Positions 1-7,381 of a stretch of DNA of 10,790 nt are shown one piece after another. Within the stretch, counting starts at the first letter, position 1, and each line of letters starts with the position of its first letter. Source of the stretch: Schaalia odontolytica (GTDB lineage: Bacteria; Actinomycetota; Actinomycetes; Actinomycetales; Actinomycetaceae). The notes beneath the pieces were generated by a model. It was not told the DNA's origin. It did not search any database and was given only the letters and a program-made list of their open reading frames with translations. The stretch spans positions 1 through 10,790 of the forward strand of contig CATYYP010000036.1 of assembly GCA_958415245.1 (NCBI GenBank), written 5' to 3'. The position numbers and the translations under genes are program-made.

Positions 1-158
1 ACCTGGTAACGGGCCTTGGTGCCCTTGGTGCCACGGCCAGCGGTCTTACCCTTCGAACCTTCACCGCGACCCACGCGGGTCTTCGCGGTCTTGGCTCCCG
101 GGGCAGGACGCAGGTGGTGCAGCTTAACGATCTGCGTCTTATTCGTGGAGTCCGCCAT
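1..158 (-). CDS. rplO: 50S ribosomal protein L15, partial (C-terminus beyond window)
   Basis: L15 is a late-assembling large-subunit protein that binds 23S rRNA. Only the first 52-53 codons are present, because the gene continues past the left edge. The visible N-terminus carries the family pattern LRPAPG followed by [16 protein letters not shown], a Gly/Lys/Arg-rich extended tail that penetrates the rRNA. The ATG at 158 lies two bases after the rpmD stop and is preceded by AGGAGGT, which sits inside the end of rpmD, so translation is probably coupled. In most actinobacteria secY follows rplO, but that lies outside the window. Identification is secure despite truncation. Confidence 0.95.
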   Translation of the reverse strand, partial: MADSTNKTQIVKLHHLRPAPGAKTAKTRVGRGEGSKGKTAGRGTKGTKARYQ

Positions 159-160
159 TG

Positions 161-346
161 TCAGTCGACCTCCTCAGCGGTCACCAGGTGACGCACGGTG
201 CGAACGGCGCCCAGAACGGCATCCGTCTGCTCACGCACGACACTCTGGCCGATCTTGCGCAGCCCGAGGGTGCGCAGCGTGTCCTTCATGTTCTGCTTCG
301 CGTGAGCAGAGGACTTGACCTGCGTGATCTTGATGTTCTTCGCCAT
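161..346 (-). CDS. rpmD: 50S ribosomal protein L30
   Basis: L30 is a small protein on the surface of the 50S subunit. The 61-residue product has the usual length and the family pattern: [20 protein letters not shown] at the N-terminus, then [13 protein letters not shown], then a C-terminal [11 protein letters not shown] chose the ATG at 346 over an in-frame GTG one codon upstream, because the ATG shares its A with the rpsE stop (TGATG) and has GGGGAGG seven bases upstream. The one-base overlap suggests termination-reinitiation coupling with rpsE. L30 is absent from some bacterial lineages; its position between rpsE and rplO here is canonical. Confidence 0.97.
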   Translation of the reverse strand: MAKNIKITQVKSSAHAKQNMKDTLRTLGLRKIGQSVVREQTDAVLGAVRTVRHLVTAEEVD

Positions 347-1035
347 CACTTAGCCTCCCCTGCAGCGGCCTTGTCGGCCTCGGCGGCCTCGGCAGCCGCG
401 CGCTTCTCGGCCTCGCCCTCTGCGCGAGCGCGCAGCATGGACGCGGGAGCAACGCGCTCGAGGGGCAGGCCGCGACGTGCGGCGACAGCCTCGGGCTGCT
501 CGAGCTGCTTGAGTGCGTCAACCGTCGCGTGGACGATGTTGATCGCGTTGGACGAGCCCAGCGACTTGGTGAGCACGTCGTGGACGCCTGCGGCCTCCAG
601 GACGGCGCGCACCGGGCCGCCGGCGATAACGCCGGTACCCGGGGCAGCCGGACGCAGGAGGACGACACCGGCGGTGTCGCGGCCCTGAACAACGTGAGTG
701 ATGGTGCGGCGGATCATCGGGACGCGGAAGAAGTTCTTCTTCGCTTCCTCAACACCCTTGGAAATGGCCTGAGGAACTTCCTTGGCCTTTCCGTAGCCGA
801 CGCCCACCGTGCCTTCGCCGTCACCCACGACAACCAGGGCGGTGAAGGAGAAACGACGTCCACCCTTCACAACCTTGGAGACGCGGTTGATCGTCACGAC
901 GCGCTCGATGTACTCGTTCTTGTTTTCGTTGTTCCGGCGGTTATCGCGATCGTTGCCGCGGCCGGAGCGGCGCTCACGGCGATCGTTGTTCTCGCCCGCG
1001 CCCGAACCGTTCCTGTCTCGCTGCTGTGCAGCCAT
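346..1035 (-). CDS. rpsE: 30S ribosomal protein S5
   Basis: S5 sits at the mRNA entry region of the 30S subunit and contributes to decoding accuracy. The frame is open further upstream, but I place the start at the ATG at 1035, giving 229 residues. The upstream part lies inside rplR, and an AGAGAG-type ribosome-binding site precedes 1035. Residues 1-40 are a low-complexity tail rich in Arg, Asn, Asp and Gly. The double-stranded-RNA-binding-like N-domain follows ([20 protein letters not shown], about 51-70), with [14 protein letters not shown] near 78-91. The C-domain contains [16 protein letters not shown] (160-175). The last 25 residues are an Ala/Glu/Lys-rich tail. The protein is longer than the roughly 167-residue E. 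coli S5 because of these two tails. Confidence 0.97.
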   Translation of the reverse strand: MAAQQRDRNGSGAGENNDRRERRSGRGNDRDNRRNNENKNEYIERVVTINRVSKVVKGGRRFSFTALVVVGDGEGTVGVGYGKAKEVPQAISKGVEEAKKNFFRVPMIRRTITHVVQGRDTAGVVLLRPAAPGTGVIAGGPVRAVLEAAGVHDVLTKSLGSSNAINIVHATVDALKQLEQPEAVAARRGLPLERVAPASMLRARAEGEAEKRAAAEAAEADKAAAGEAK

Positions 1036-1063
1036 CAGATGATCTCTCTTTCTTTCGGCTCGT

Positions 1064-1435
1064 TCACAGCTCGAGTCCGCCCTCACGGGCGGCCTCGGCA
1101 ACGGCCGCAACGCGACCTGCGTACTTGTTACCACCGCGGTCGAAGACGACAGCGGAGATACCGGCAGCCTTCGCACGCTCGGCGATCAGTGCGCCGACCT
1201 TGCGAGCCTTGTCGGTCTTCGTGCCCTCGGAACCAGCGACCTCGGTCTCGATGTCGGAGGCCGACACCAGGGTGTGACCAACCGTATCGTCGATGACCTG
1301 AGCCACCATGTGGCGGTTCGAACGGGTGACGACCAGACGGGGACGCTCGGGCGTGCCGTTGATCTTCTTGCGGAGGCGGAGGTGACGGCGCTTGCGAGCG
1401 ACGAACTTGCCCTTGCCCTTGATCGAGTAAGCCAT
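1064..1435 (-). CDS. rplR: 50S ribosomal protein L18
   Basis: L18 binds 5S rRNA and, with L5, anchors it in the central protuberance. The 123-residue product shows the basic N-terminal region that contacts 5S rRNA ([20 protein letters not shown]), then [18 protein letters not shown], and the C-terminal [20 protein letters not shown], which ends in GLEL. The ATG at 1435 shares a base with the rplF stop (TGATG), so I prefer it to the GTG one codon upstream. No strong Shine-Dalgarno is visible in front of it, which makes coupling to rplF the likely route of initiation. A 28-base gap follows before rpsE. Confidence 0.97.
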   Translation of the reverse strand: MAYSIKGKGKFVARKRRHLRLRKKINGTPERPRLVVTRSNRHMVAQVIDDTVGHTLVSASDIETEVAGSEGTKTDKARKVGALIAERAKAAGISAVVFDRGGNKYAGRVAAVAEAAREGGLEL

Positions 1436-1977
1436 CACTTACCAGCCTTTCCGACCTTGCGACGGATGGTCTCGCCCACGTAGTGGATGCCCTTGCCCTT
1501 GTAGGGCTCCGGCTTCTTCAGCTTGCGGATGCGAGCAGCGGTCTCACCGACGAGCTGCTTGTCGATTCCGGACACCGTGAACAGCGTCTGGGACTTCGGC
1601 GCAATCGTGAACTCGATGCCCTCGGGCGGGGTGATGGTGATCGTGTGGGAGAAGCCCAGGGAGAACTCAAGGTCCTTGCCCTTGGCGACCACGCGGTAAC
1701 CGGTACCCGTGATTTCGAGATCCTTCTTGTAGCCCTCGGTCACGCCGACGATCATGTTGGCGATCAGGGTGCGCGACAGTCCGTGGAGCGAACGCGAGGT
1801 GCGCTCGTCGTTCGGACGCTCAACGATAACCTGGCCGTCTTCGATCTTGGCGGTGATCGGCTCGGCAACGACGTGGGAGAGGGTACCCTTGGGGCCCTTC
1901 ACCGACACGTTCTGGCCGTCGATCGTGACGTCAACACCGGCGGGGATTGCGATGGGGTTCTTACCAATTCGCGACAT
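1435..1977 (-). CDS. rplF: 50S ribosomal protein L6
   Basis: L6 binds 23S rRNA near the sarcin-ricin loop and the factor-binding site. The 180-residue length is normal for the family. The N-terminus MSRIGKNPI is typical, and the two tandemly related RNA-binding domains can be followed (about 1-80 and 85-180). The L6 signature [15 protein letters not shown] lies at about 155-169, followed by the basic [10 protein letters not shown] end. The start at 1977 has AGGAGG eight bases upstream, in the 15-base gap after rpsH. The gene order rpsH-rplF-rplR matches the universal spc arrangement. Confidence 0.98.
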   Translation of the reverse strand: MSRIGKNPIAIPAGVDVTIDGQNVSVKGPKGTLSHVVAEPITAKIEDGQVIVERPNDERTSRSLHGLSRTLIANMIVGVTEGYKKDLEITGTGYRVVAKGKDLEFSLGFSHTITITPPEGIEFTIAPKSQTLFTVSGIDKQLVGETAARIRKLKKPEPYKGKGIHYVGETIRRKVGKAGK

Positions 1978-1992
1978 TGTTCAGCCTCCTCA

Positions 1993-2391
1993 TCACCAGA
2001 TGTAGGCGAGGACTTCCCCACCCACACCCTTCTCGGCTGCCTGGCGGTCGGTGAGCAGGCCGGAAGACGTGGACAGGATCGCCACGCCGAGGCCGCCGCG
2101 GACCTTGGGCAGGTTGGTGGACTTGGCGTACACGCGCAGACCAGGCTTGGACACGCGCTTGAGCCCCTGGATCGCGGCTTCGCGGTGCGAGCCGTACTTC
2201 AGGTTGATCGTCAGGGTCTTGCCCACGCGGGCATCCTCGACGGAGGTCGAGGCAATGTAGCCTTCCTCGACCAGGATGTTCGCAATCGCGTTCTTGAGCT
2301 TCGAGTACGGCATGGAAACCGCATCGTGGTGCGCACGAGTCGCGTTGCGCAGACGCGTCAGCATATCTGCAATCGGGTCTGTCATTGTCAT
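1993..2391 (-). CDS. rpsH: 30S ribosomal protein S8
   Basis: S8 is a primary binder of 16S rRNA helix 21 and, in E. coli, the translational repressor of the spc operon. The 132-residue protein has the N-terminal [14 protein letters not shown], and the S8 signature [13 protein letters not shown] is at about 106-118. The first ATG (2391) and a second ATG (2385) are both possible starts. I chose 2391 because it sits 11 bases from the purine run AGGAAGGGG, while 2385 is 17 bases away. A folded RNA element precedes the ribosome-binding site (see 2412-2447), in one of the largest gaps of the operon, so regulated initiation is plausible but unproven. Confidence 0.97.
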   Translation of the reverse strand: MTMTDPIADMLTRLRNATRAHHDAVSMPYSKLKNAIANILVEEGYIASTSVEDARVGKTLTINLKYGSHREAAIQGLKRVSKPGLRVYAKSTNLPKVRGGLGVAILSTSSGLLTDRQAAEKGVGGEVLAYIW

Positions 2392-2411
2392 GGGGGTTTA
2401 TTCCCCTTCCT

Positions 2412-2447
2412 CGTCGCGGTTTCTCCGGTTACCCGGGACCTGCGACG
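2412..2447 (-). promoter_or_regulatory. Candidate RNA hairpin with GNRA loop in front of rpsH
   Basis: Read as minus-strand RNA, the rpsZ-rpsH gap folds into a 13-pair hairpin. It has an outer CGUCGC/GCGACG stem, a bulged A, three pairs GGU/ACC, an asymmetric internal loop (C opposite AGAA), four pairs CCGG/CCGG, and a GUAA tetraloop of the GNRA class. It ends one base from the GAGGAAGGGG ribosome-binding site of rpsH. The base pairing is read directly from the sequence. A role in translational control, for example as an S8 target, is inference. I could not match it to a known S8-binding core. Confidence 0.45.
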
Positions 2448-2453
2448 TTCGTT

Positions 2454-2639
2454 TTACCAGCTGCTCTTGGTGACACCGGGGAGTTCGCCACGGTGGGCGA
2501 GCTCGCGCAGGCACACGCGGCACAGTCCGAACTTGCGGTACACCGAGTGCGGACGACCGCAACGGTTGCACCGGGTGTAGGCACGCACGCCGAACTTCGG
2601 CTTGCGGGCAGCCTTGACCTTCAGGGATGTCTTGGCCAT
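2454..2639 (-). CDS. rpsZ: 30S ribosomal protein S14, zinc-binding type (type Z)
   Basis: S14 sits in the 30S head. This is the short, zinc-binding form (61 residues), not the roughly 100-residue zinc-free form. Two CxxC pairs at C24/C27 (CNRC) and C40/C43 (CRVC) would ligate one zinc ion, and the Lys/Arg-rich stretches on both sides contact rRNA. The C-terminus [11 protein letters not shown] is the family ending. Many actinobacteria carry a second, zinc-independent S14 elsewhere, induced under zinc limitation; whether this genome does cannot be seen here. The ATG at 2639 has AAGGAGG eight bases upstream and follows the rplE stop by three bases. It is the only complete gene here that ends in TAA rather than TGA. 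Confidence 0.98.
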   Translation of the reverse strand: MAKTSLKVKAARKPKFGVRAYTRCNRCGRPHSVYRKFGLCRVCLRELAHRGELPGVTKSSW

Positions 2640-2642
2640 GGG

Positions 2643-3188
2643 TCAGTCCTCCTTGAACGGGAAGCCGAGGTGACGGAGAAGGGCGCGACCCTCTTCGTCG
2701 GTGGTGGCCGAGGTGACAACCGTGATGTCCATGCCGCGCACTCGGTCGATCGAGTCCTGATCGATCTCGTGGAACATCGACTGTTCCGTGAGACCGAAGG
2801 TGTAGTTGCCGTGACCGTCGAACTGCTTAGAGGACAGTCCGCGGAAGTCACGGATACGGGGAAGCGCCGTCGAGAGGAGGCGATCCAGGAACTCCCACAT
2901 GCGGTCGCCGCGAAGCGTGACGTGCGCACCGATCGCCTGGCCCTCACGCAGCTTGAACTGCGCGATGGACTTCTTGGCGCGGGTGGTCACGGGCTTCTGG
3001 CCGGTGATCGCGGTGAGGTCGCGGAGCGCGCCCTCGAGTGCCTTCGAGTCGCGAGCGGCCTCGCCGACACCCATATTGACAACGATCTTCGTCAGTCCGC
3101 CGACCTGCATGACGTTCTCGTGCTTGAACTCAGCACGGAGCGCCTCGCGGATCTCGGAGACGTACTTTTCCTTCAGACGCGGGGCCAT
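2643..3188 (-). CDS. rplE: 50S ribosomal protein L5
   Basis: L5 binds 5S rRNA and forms part of the central protuberance, contacting the 30S head and the P-site tRNA. The 181-residue length is normal. Recognisable segments are [16 protein letters not shown] (34-49), [20 protein letters not shown] (61-80) and the C-terminal [18 protein letters not shown]. The ATG at 3188 is two bases after the rplX stop and has AAGGAGATC close upstream. In E. coli the S8 repressor site lies at the start of this gene; I see no obvious hairpin at the equivalent position here. Confidence 0.98.
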   Translation of the reverse strand: MAPRLKEKYVSEIREALRAEFKHENVMQVGGLTKIVVNMGVGEAARDSKALEGALRDLTAITGQKPVTTRAKKSIAQFKLREGQAIGAHVTLRGDRMWEFLDRLLSTALPRIRDFRGLSSKQFDGHGNYTFGLTEQSMFHEIDQDSIDRVRGMDITVVTSATTDEEGRALLRHLGFPFKED

Positions 3189-3190
3189 AC

Positions 3191-3622
3191 TCAGATCTCC
3201 TTGCCCTGCTCAACGCCGCGCTTCGCGCCACCACGAGCCACGCGGACTCGGACGGTGCGGGTGCGGCCGCCGCGCTCGACGGTGTCCTCGCGGAAACCGG
3301 CGCGAACGCGCTTCTTGGTCTCGGGGTCGACCAGTGCGACCTTGGACAGCGAGATGGGGGCCTCGATGGTCTCGATGCCGCCGGCGCTGCCCTGCTGGCC
3401 CTGGCGCACGTGGCGCGTCTTCAGGTTGATGCCCTCGACGAGGACCTTGCCCTCAGCCGGGAACACCTGGATGACGCGGCCCTGCTTGCCCTTATCGCCG
3501 GGGGTCAGGGGCTGGAGGCCCTCTTCCGCACGGCGGGCGTTGCGCTCAGCCAGCGCCTTCTCGTCGGACGTGCGTCCGCGAACGACCTCGACGAGGTCAT
3601 TCTTACGAATCTTGGCTGCCAT
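3191..3622 (-). CDS. rplX: 50S ribosomal protein L24 with an internal insertion
   Basis: L24 is an early assembly initiator of the 50S subunit and lies near the exit of the peptide tunnel. The 143-residue protein is clearly longer than the usual 100-120. The KOW core is present but split: [13 protein letters not shown] (4-16) should run straight into [11 protein letters not shown] (43-53). Instead an insertion of about 25 charged, Ala/Glu/Arg-rich residues separates them, with a predicted helical character. After the core come [12 protein letters not shown] (60-71) and [20 protein letters not shown] (81-100), then a basic Arg/Gly/Val C-terminal extension (about 115-143). The insertion keeps frame and codon style, so a frameshift is unlikely. 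Confidence 0.96.
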   Translation of the reverse strand: MAAKIRKNDLVEVVRGRTSDEKALAERNARRAEEGLQPLTPGDKGKQGRVIQVFPAEGKVLVEGINLKTRHVRQGQQGSAGGIETIEAPISLSKVALVDPETKKRVRAGFREDTVERGGRTRTVRVRVARGGAKRGVEQGKEI

Positions 3623-3625
3623 GGA

Positions 3626-3994
3626 TCAGATCACCTCCGGAGCGAGGGAGACGATGCGCATGAACTTCTTGTCACGCAGCTCGCGGCCCACGGGGCCGAA
3701 GATACGCGTGCCACGCGGCTCGCCGTTGTTGTTGATGATGACGGCCGCATTCTCGTCGAAACGAATGTAGGAACCGTCGGGGCGGCGGGTTTCCTTACGC
3801 GTGCGAACGATCACTGCCTTGACGACTTCGCCCTTCTTGACGTTGCCGCCGGGAATGGCGTCCTTCACGGTAGCGACAATGGTGTCGCCGATACCCGCGT
3901 AGCGCCGACCCGAGCCACCGAGAACACGGATGGTCAGGATCTCCTTGGCCCCTGTGTTGTCGGCGACCTTCAGTCGCGACTCCTGCTGAATCAT
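3626..3994 (-). CDS. rplN: 50S ribosomal protein L14
   Basis: L14 binds 23S rRNA and forms an intersubunit bridge with 16S rRNA; it is also the docking point of the RsfS silencing factor in many bacteria. The 122-residue length is canonical. The N-terminus [18 protein letters not shown] and the family signature [17 protein letters not shown] (52-68) are intact, with [16 protein letters not shown] at 70-85 and [15 protein letters not shown] at 95-109. It is the first gene of the spc operon in the E. coli arrangement, and here too it follows a relatively long 88-base gap. The ATG at 3994 has AGGAG ten bases upstream. Confidence 0.98.
   Translation of the reverse strand: MIQQESRLKVADNTGAKEILTIRVLGGSGRRYAGIGDTIVATVKDAIPGGNVKKGEVVKAVIVRTRKETRRPDGSYIRFDENAAVIINNNGEPRGTRIFGPVGRELRDKKFMRIVSLAPEVI
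3629..3638 (-). promoter_or_regulatory. Very strong rplX ribosome-binding site
   Basis: The minus strand reads GGAGGTGATC, a ten-base perfect complement to the expected 3' end of bacterial 16S rRNA. It lies six bases before the rplX ATG and inside the last codons of rplN, whose TGA stop follows directly. This is the longest anti-Shine-Dalgarno match I noticed in the window. It would allow efficient independent initiation at rplX. Confidence 0.8.
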
Positions 3995-4033
3995 TTTCTA
4001 TTGACTCCTGTCGTCGTGCCGGTTCTCTTCCGG

Positions 4034-4062
4034 ATTGTACCGGTCGAGCCTTGCCGAACGGA
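4034..4062 (-). promoter_or_regulatory. Possible spc promoter between rpsQ and rplN
   Basis: The 88-base gap 3995-4082 separates the S10 block from the spc block. On the minus strand it contains TACAAT (4039-4034), a good -10 hexamer flanked on each side by CCGG. The best -35 at 17-base spacing is only TCCGTT (4062-4057), which is poor. A start about seven bases downstream would leave a leader of roughly 30 bases before rplN. A short hairpin CCGAA/TTCGG (4068-4054) lies just upstream. In E. coli a promoter sits at the same location, which supports the idea by analogy only. Confidence 0.35.
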
Positions 4063-4082
4063 TTTCGGTCTGTGAGCGAAGG

Positions 4083-4349
4083 TCACTTCGCCTTTTCGAG
4101 GATCTCCACAACGCGCCAGCGCTTGGTGGCCGACAGCGGGCGGGTCTCCATGATGAGGACGAGATCGCCGACGCCGCACTCGTTGTGCTCGTCGTGAACC
4201 TTGACCTTCTTGTTCTTGCGCATGACCTTGCCGTAGAGGGCGTGCTTGACGCGGTCCTCGATCTGGACGACAACGGTCTTGTCCATCTTGTCGCTGACGA
4301 CGTAGCCGCGACGGACCTTACGCTCGTTACGAGCGGTGGTTTCTGCCAT
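4083..4349 (-). CDS. rpsQ: 30S ribosomal protein S17
   Basis: S17 is an OB-fold primary binder of the 16S rRNA 5' domain. With the ATG at 4349 the protein has 88 residues. An upstream in-frame GTG at 4358 overlaps the rpmC stop (GTGA), but the AGGAG element (4362-4358) would collide with it, while it lies eight bases from the ATG, so I prefer the ATG. The family pattern is clear: [19 protein letters not shown] (10-28), a basic loop [14 protein letters not shown] (41-54), and [18 protein letters not shown] (61-78). It is the last gene of the S10 block. Confidence 0.97.
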   Translation of the reverse strand: MAETTARNERKVRRGYVVSDKMDKTVVVQIEDRVKHALYGKVMRKNKKVKVHDEHNECGVGDLVLIMETRPLSATKRWRVVEILEKAK

Positions 4350-4354
4350 CAGGC

Positions 4355-4588
4355 TCACTCCTCAGTGCTCGGGGCGGTGCGGTAGCCAAGCTCCCGCTCA
4401 CGCGCGATGGTGTAGATCCGGGCAATGTCGCGGCGCACGGTCTTCATACGACCGTGATCCTCGAGGTTGCCAACGGCCTGCGCAAAACGCAGGTTGAACA
4501 GCTCAGCCTTAGCCTTCTCCAGCTCCTTGGACAGCTGGGAGTTGTCCATTGCGTCGAGCTGCTCGGTGGTCAGACCCTTATCTGCCAT
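4355..4588 (-). CDS. rpmC: 50S ribosomal protein L29
   Basis: L29 is a two-helix protein next to L23 at the tunnel exit, where trigger factor and the signal recognition particle dock. The 77-residue product has the signature [18 protein letters not shown] (27-44) and [10 protein letters not shown] (52-61), both helix-forming, plus a short acidic tail APSTEE. The ATG at 4588 shares its A with the rplP stop (TGATG), and a GGTGGTG element seven bases upstream lies inside rplP. The arrangement suggests coupled translation with rplP. Confidence 0.97.
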   Translation of the reverse strand: MADKGLTTEQLDAMDNSQLSKELEKAKAELFNLRFAQAVGNLEDHGRMKTVRRDIARIYTIARERELGYRTAPSTEE

Positions 4589-5007
4589 CAGATGTCACCA
4601 CCCTCTCGGACCACGAAACGGGTCTTGATAGGAAGCTTGTGCTGGGCACGGCTGAGGGCCTCGCGAGCGAGCTCCTCCGGGACGCCTGCCAGCTCGAACA
4701 TGACACGTCCGGGCTTGACGGGGGCAACCCACCATTCCGGAGCACCCTTACCGGAACCCATTCGGGTTTCGGCGGGCTTCTTCGTCAGGGGACGGTCCGG
4801 GAAGATGTTGATCCAGACCTTACCGCCACGCTTGATGTGACGCGTCACGGCGATACGTGCCGCCTCAATCTGACGGTTGGTGATGTACGCAGGCTCGAGA
4901 GCCTGGATGCCGTAGTCGCCGAACGCGAGTTCGGTGCCACCGGAGGCAAAGCCAGTGCGGTGAGGACGGTGCTGCTTGCGGTACTTAGTCCGACGGGGAA
5001 TGAGCAT
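4588..5007 (-). CDS. rplP: 50S ribosomal protein L16
   Basis: L16 helps position the A-site tRNA acceptor arm and completes the peptidyl-transferase region late in assembly. The 139-residue protein begins [15 protein letters not shown], and has [20 protein letters not shown] (57-76) and [20 protein letters not shown] (79-98). Arg82 lies in the loop where E. coli L16 has its hydroxylated arginine; modification here is unknown. The ATG at 5007 is five bases after the rpsC stop, with CGGAGG ten bases upstream in the end of rpsC. Confidence 0.98.
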   Translation of the reverse strand: MLIPRRTKYRKQHRPHRTGFASGGTELAFGDYGIQALEPAYITNRQIEAARIAVTRHIKRGGKVWINIFPDRPLTKKPAETRMGSGKGAPEWWVAPVKPGRVMFELAGVPEELAREALSRAQHKLPIKTRFVVREGGDI

Positions 5008-5012
5008 TGGGC

Positions 5013-5822
5013 TCAGGCCTCCGATCCGGTCGTGGGCGCAGCGGCCTCGGAGGCCGAAGCCTCACGGGGAGCCTGCTGCGCAGCGGTCTCCTGGTTGGGG
5101 CGTCCACCGCGGCGGGGGCCACGGCGGCCATCGCGACGGCCGCCACGCTGGGCCTGCTCGGCCTGCTGGCGAGCGAACTCGCGCTCGGTGATGTCGCCCT
5201 TGTAGATCCACACCTTGACGCCGATGCGACCGAAGGTCGTACGGGCCTCGTGGAATCCGTAGTCGATGTTCGCGCGGAGGGTGTGCAGCGGCACGCGGCC
5301 CTCACGGTAGAACTCGGAGCGGGACATTTCAGCGCCACCCAGACGGCCGGACACCTGGACACGAATGCCCTTGGCGCCAGCGCGCTGCGCGGACTGGATG
5401 CCCTTACGCATCGCACGACGGAAGGACACGCGAGCAGCGAGCTGCTCGGCGATGCCCTGGGCAACGAGCTGCGCTTCGAGGTCGGGGTTCTTGACCTCAA
5501 GGATGTTCAGCTGGACCTGCTTGCCCGTCAGCTTCTCGAGCTGGACGCGCAGGCGGTCGGCCTCTGCACCACGGCGACCGATGACGATGCCCGGGCGAGC
5601 GGTGTGCAGGTCGACGCGAACGCGGTCACGCGTGCGCTCGATGCTCACCTCGGCGATGCCGGCGCGCTCGAGGTTGTCGGTCAGGAACTTGCGGATCGCG
5701 ACGTCTTCGGCCACGTAATCCGCGTAGCGCTGTCCCTTGGTGGTGGAGTCGGAGAACCAGCGAGACCGGTGGTCAGTGGTGATTCCCAGACGGAACCCGC
5801 GGGGGTTGACCTTCTGACCCAT
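5013..5822 (-). CDS. rpsC: 30S ribosomal protein S3
   Basis: S3 lines the mRNA entry channel with S4 and S5 and takes part in helicase activity. The frame is open upstream, but the ATG at 5822 gives the family N-terminus [14 protein letters not shown] and is one base past the rplV stop, with AAGGGAG nine bases upstream inside rplV. The product has 269 residues. The type-2 KH domain carries its GXXG loop as IGRRGAE (81-87). The S3 C-domain runs to about residue 212. The remaining roughly 55 residues form a tail that is first Arg/Gly-rich (about 226-246, [16 protein letters not shown]) and then Ala/Ser/Glu-rich, longer than in the 233-residue E. coli protein. Confidence 0.98.
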   Translation of the reverse strand: MGQKVNPRGFRLGITTDHRSRWFSDSTTKGQRYADYVAEDVAIRKFLTDNLERAGIAEVSIERTRDRVRVDLHTARPGIVIGRRGAEADRLRVQLEKLTGKQVQLNILEVKNPDLEAQLVAQGIAEQLAARVSFRRAMRKGIQSAQRAGAKGIRVQVSGRLGGAEMSRSEFYREGRVPLHTLRANIDYGFHEARTTFGRIGVKVWIYKGDITEREFARQQAEQAQRGGRRDGRRGPRRGGRPNQETAAQQAPREASASEAAAPTTGSEA

Positions 5823-5823
5823 A

Positions 5824-6195
5824 TCAGCGGTCTCCCTTCTTCTTGTCTTCCTTGGTCCCCACCACAATGGTGATGTGGGAGGTGCGCTTCAGGATACGAC
5901 CGGCGCGCCCCTGTGCACGGGGACGGATGCGCTTCATGGTCGGACCCTCGTCCACGTATGCCTCCAGGACGAGCAGGTCGGCCTCGTTGAAGGTCTCTCC
6001 GGCGTTCTCAGCCTTGACCTTCGAGTTGGCGACGGCGCTCAGGAGCACCTTGCGGACATCGGTGGCGACGGCCTGCGGGGCGAACCGCAGAATGTCGGCG
6101 GCCTCCAGAACACGCTTGCCGCGAACCTCGTTCACAACACGGCGGGACTTCTGGGGCGTGACGCGGATGAATCGCGCCTGCGCCTTGGCTTCCAT
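5824..6195 (-). CDS. rplV: 50S ribosomal protein L22
   Basis: L22 lines the peptide exit tunnel; its long beta-hairpin forms the constriction together with L4. The 123-residue protein shows [20 protein letters not shown] (7-26). The hairpin [19 protein letters not shown] (83-101) is intact, with no deletion of the kind seen in macrolide-resistant mutants of other bacteria. RTSHITIVV follows (104-112), and a lysine-rich tail KEDKKKGDR ends the protein. The ATG at 6195 follows a 29-base gap after rpsS, with AAGAGG upstream. Confidence 0.98.
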   Translation of the reverse strand: MEAKAQARFIRVTPQKSRRVVNEVRGKRVLEAADILRFAPQAVATDVRKVLLSAVANSKVKAENAGETFNEADLLVLEAYVDEGPTMKRIRPRAQGRAGRILKRTSHITIVVGTKEDKKKGDR

Positions 6196-6224
6196 GTATC
6201 TGCCTCTTCTTCCGTGGGGCCGGC

Positions 6225-6506
6225 TCAGCGCCGACGTCCCTTACGATCGTCCTTGTCGTGGCTGCGGAAAGTACGCGTGGGAGCGAACTCGCCGAGCTTG
6301 TGGCCCACCATCGACTCGGTGACGAAAACGGGCACATGCTTACGGCCGTCGTGGACGGCGATGGTCAGACCCAGGAAGTCCGGGGTGATGACCGAGCGAC
6401 GCGACCAGGTCTTGATGACGTTCTTAGAGCCGGATTCGTTCGCGGCGTCGACCTTCTTGAGCAGGTGGTCGTCGACGAACGGGCCCTTCTTCAAACTACG
6501 CGGCAT
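6225..6506 (-). CDS. rpsS: 30S ribosomal protein S19
   Basis: S19 is in the 30S head and bridges to the central protuberance of the 50S subunit. The 93-residue length is canonical. [19 protein letters not shown] at the N-terminus, [19 protein letters not shown] (31-49) and the signature [20 protein letters not shown] (64-83) identify it. The ATG at 6506 has TAGGAG nine bases upstream in the 16-base gap after rplB. The neighbours rplB and rplV are in the standard order. Confidence 0.98.
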   Translation of the reverse strand: MPRSLKKGPFVDDHLLKKVDAANESGSKNVIKTWSRRSVITPDFLGLTIAVHDGRKHVPVFVTESMVGHKLGEFAPTRTFRSHDKDDRKGRRR

Positions 6507-6522
6507 TTCAATCGACTCCTAC

Positions 6523-7359
6523 TCAGCGGTTCTTGCCGGTCTTGCGACGGCGGACGATCATGCGATCGGACGCCTTCTTCGGACGACGCGTACGGCCCTC
6601 GGGCTTGCCCCAAGGCGACACGGGGTGACGACCACCGGACGTGCGGCCTTCACCACCGCCGTGCGGGTGATCAACCGGGTTCATAACGACACCACGGACG
6701 TGCGGGCGCTTGCCCTTCCAGCGCATACGGCCGGCCTTGCCCCAGTTAATGTTCGACTGCTCAGCGTTGCCAACCTCGCCGATGGTGGCGCGGCAGGTGG
6801 CCTCGACGTTGCGGATCTCGCCGGAGGGCATACGCAGCTGGGCGAAGCGGCCTTCCTTAGCGACGAGCTGCACGGAGGTGCCAGCGGAGCGGGCGATCTT
6901 GGCGCCGCCACCCGGGTAGAGCTCGACGGCGTGCACAACGGTACCCAGGGGGATGTTGCGCAGCTGCAGCGAGTTGCCGGGCTTGATGTCAGCGCCAACG
7001 CCAGCCTCGATGTGATCGCCCTGCTTGAGGCCGGTCGGAGCGAGGATGTAGCGCTTCTCGCCATCCGCGTAGTGCAGGAGAGCGATGCGAGCGGTGCGGT
7101 TGGGGTCGTACTCGATGTGAGCGACCGTCGCCGGGACGCCGTCCTTGTCGTGACGACGGAAGTCGATCACGCGGTACTGACGCTTGTGGCCGCCGCCGCG
7201 GTGGCGGGAGGTCACGCGGCCGTTGTTGTTACGGCCACCGGTCTTGTGCAGCGGGCGCAGCAGCGACTTCTCGGGGGTGTCGCGGGTGATCTCGACAAAG
7301 TCAGAGACGGACGAGAAGCGACGGCCCGGAGTCGTGGGCTTGTACTTGCGAATTCCCAT
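6523..7359 (-). CDS. rplB: 50S ribosomal protein L2
   Basis: L2 is one of the most conserved 50S proteins, needed for subunit association and close to the peptidyl-transferase centre. The 278-residue product has [14 protein letters not shown] at the N-terminus, the OB-fold and SH3-like domains in the middle, and the conserved loop [19 protein letters not shown] (225-243). Histidines of that loop have been implicated in peptidyl transfer in E. coli studies. The basic C-terminus [18 protein letters not shown] is typical. The ATG at 7359 has AAGGGA upstream in a 22-base gap after rplW. Confidence 0.98.
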   Translation of the reverse strand: MGIRKYKPTTPGRRFSSVSDFVEITRDTPEKSLLRPLHKTGGRNNNGRVTSRHRGGGHKRQYRVIDFRRHDKDGVPATVAHIEYDPNRTARIALLHYADGEKRYILAPTGLKQGDHIEAGVGADIKPGNSLQLRNIPLGTVVHAVELYPGGGAKIARSAGTSVQLVAKEGRFAQLRMPSGEIRNVEATCRATIGEVGNAEQSNINWGKAGRMRWKGKRPHVRGVVMNPVDHPHGGGEGRTSGGRHPVSPWGKPEGRTRRPKKASDRMIVRRRKTGKNR

Positions 7360-7381
7360 TGTTCAAATGTCCCTTCGGTCC

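Noticed and set aside
346-1176. Upstream-extended S5 start at 1176 (276 residues), and similarly the extended S3 start at 5867.
   Set aside because: The extra N-termini overlap the preceding genes and lack family similarity. Internal ATGs at 1035 and 5822 give the conserved N-termini and have ribosome-binding sites.
2385-3770. A plus-strand open frame of 461 codons opposite rpsZ, rplE and rplX.
   Set aside because: Same cause: a shadow of the conserved minus-strand genes, with no ribosome-binding site and Arg/Leu/Ala-rich content without domain patterns.
5007-5873. A plus-strand open frame of 288 codons with hydrophobic Ala/Gly/Leu stretches opposite rpsC.
   Set aside because: It mirrors rpsC almost exactly. 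The apparent hydrophobic segment is the antisense of the Arg/Gly/Ala tail of S3, not a membrane protein.
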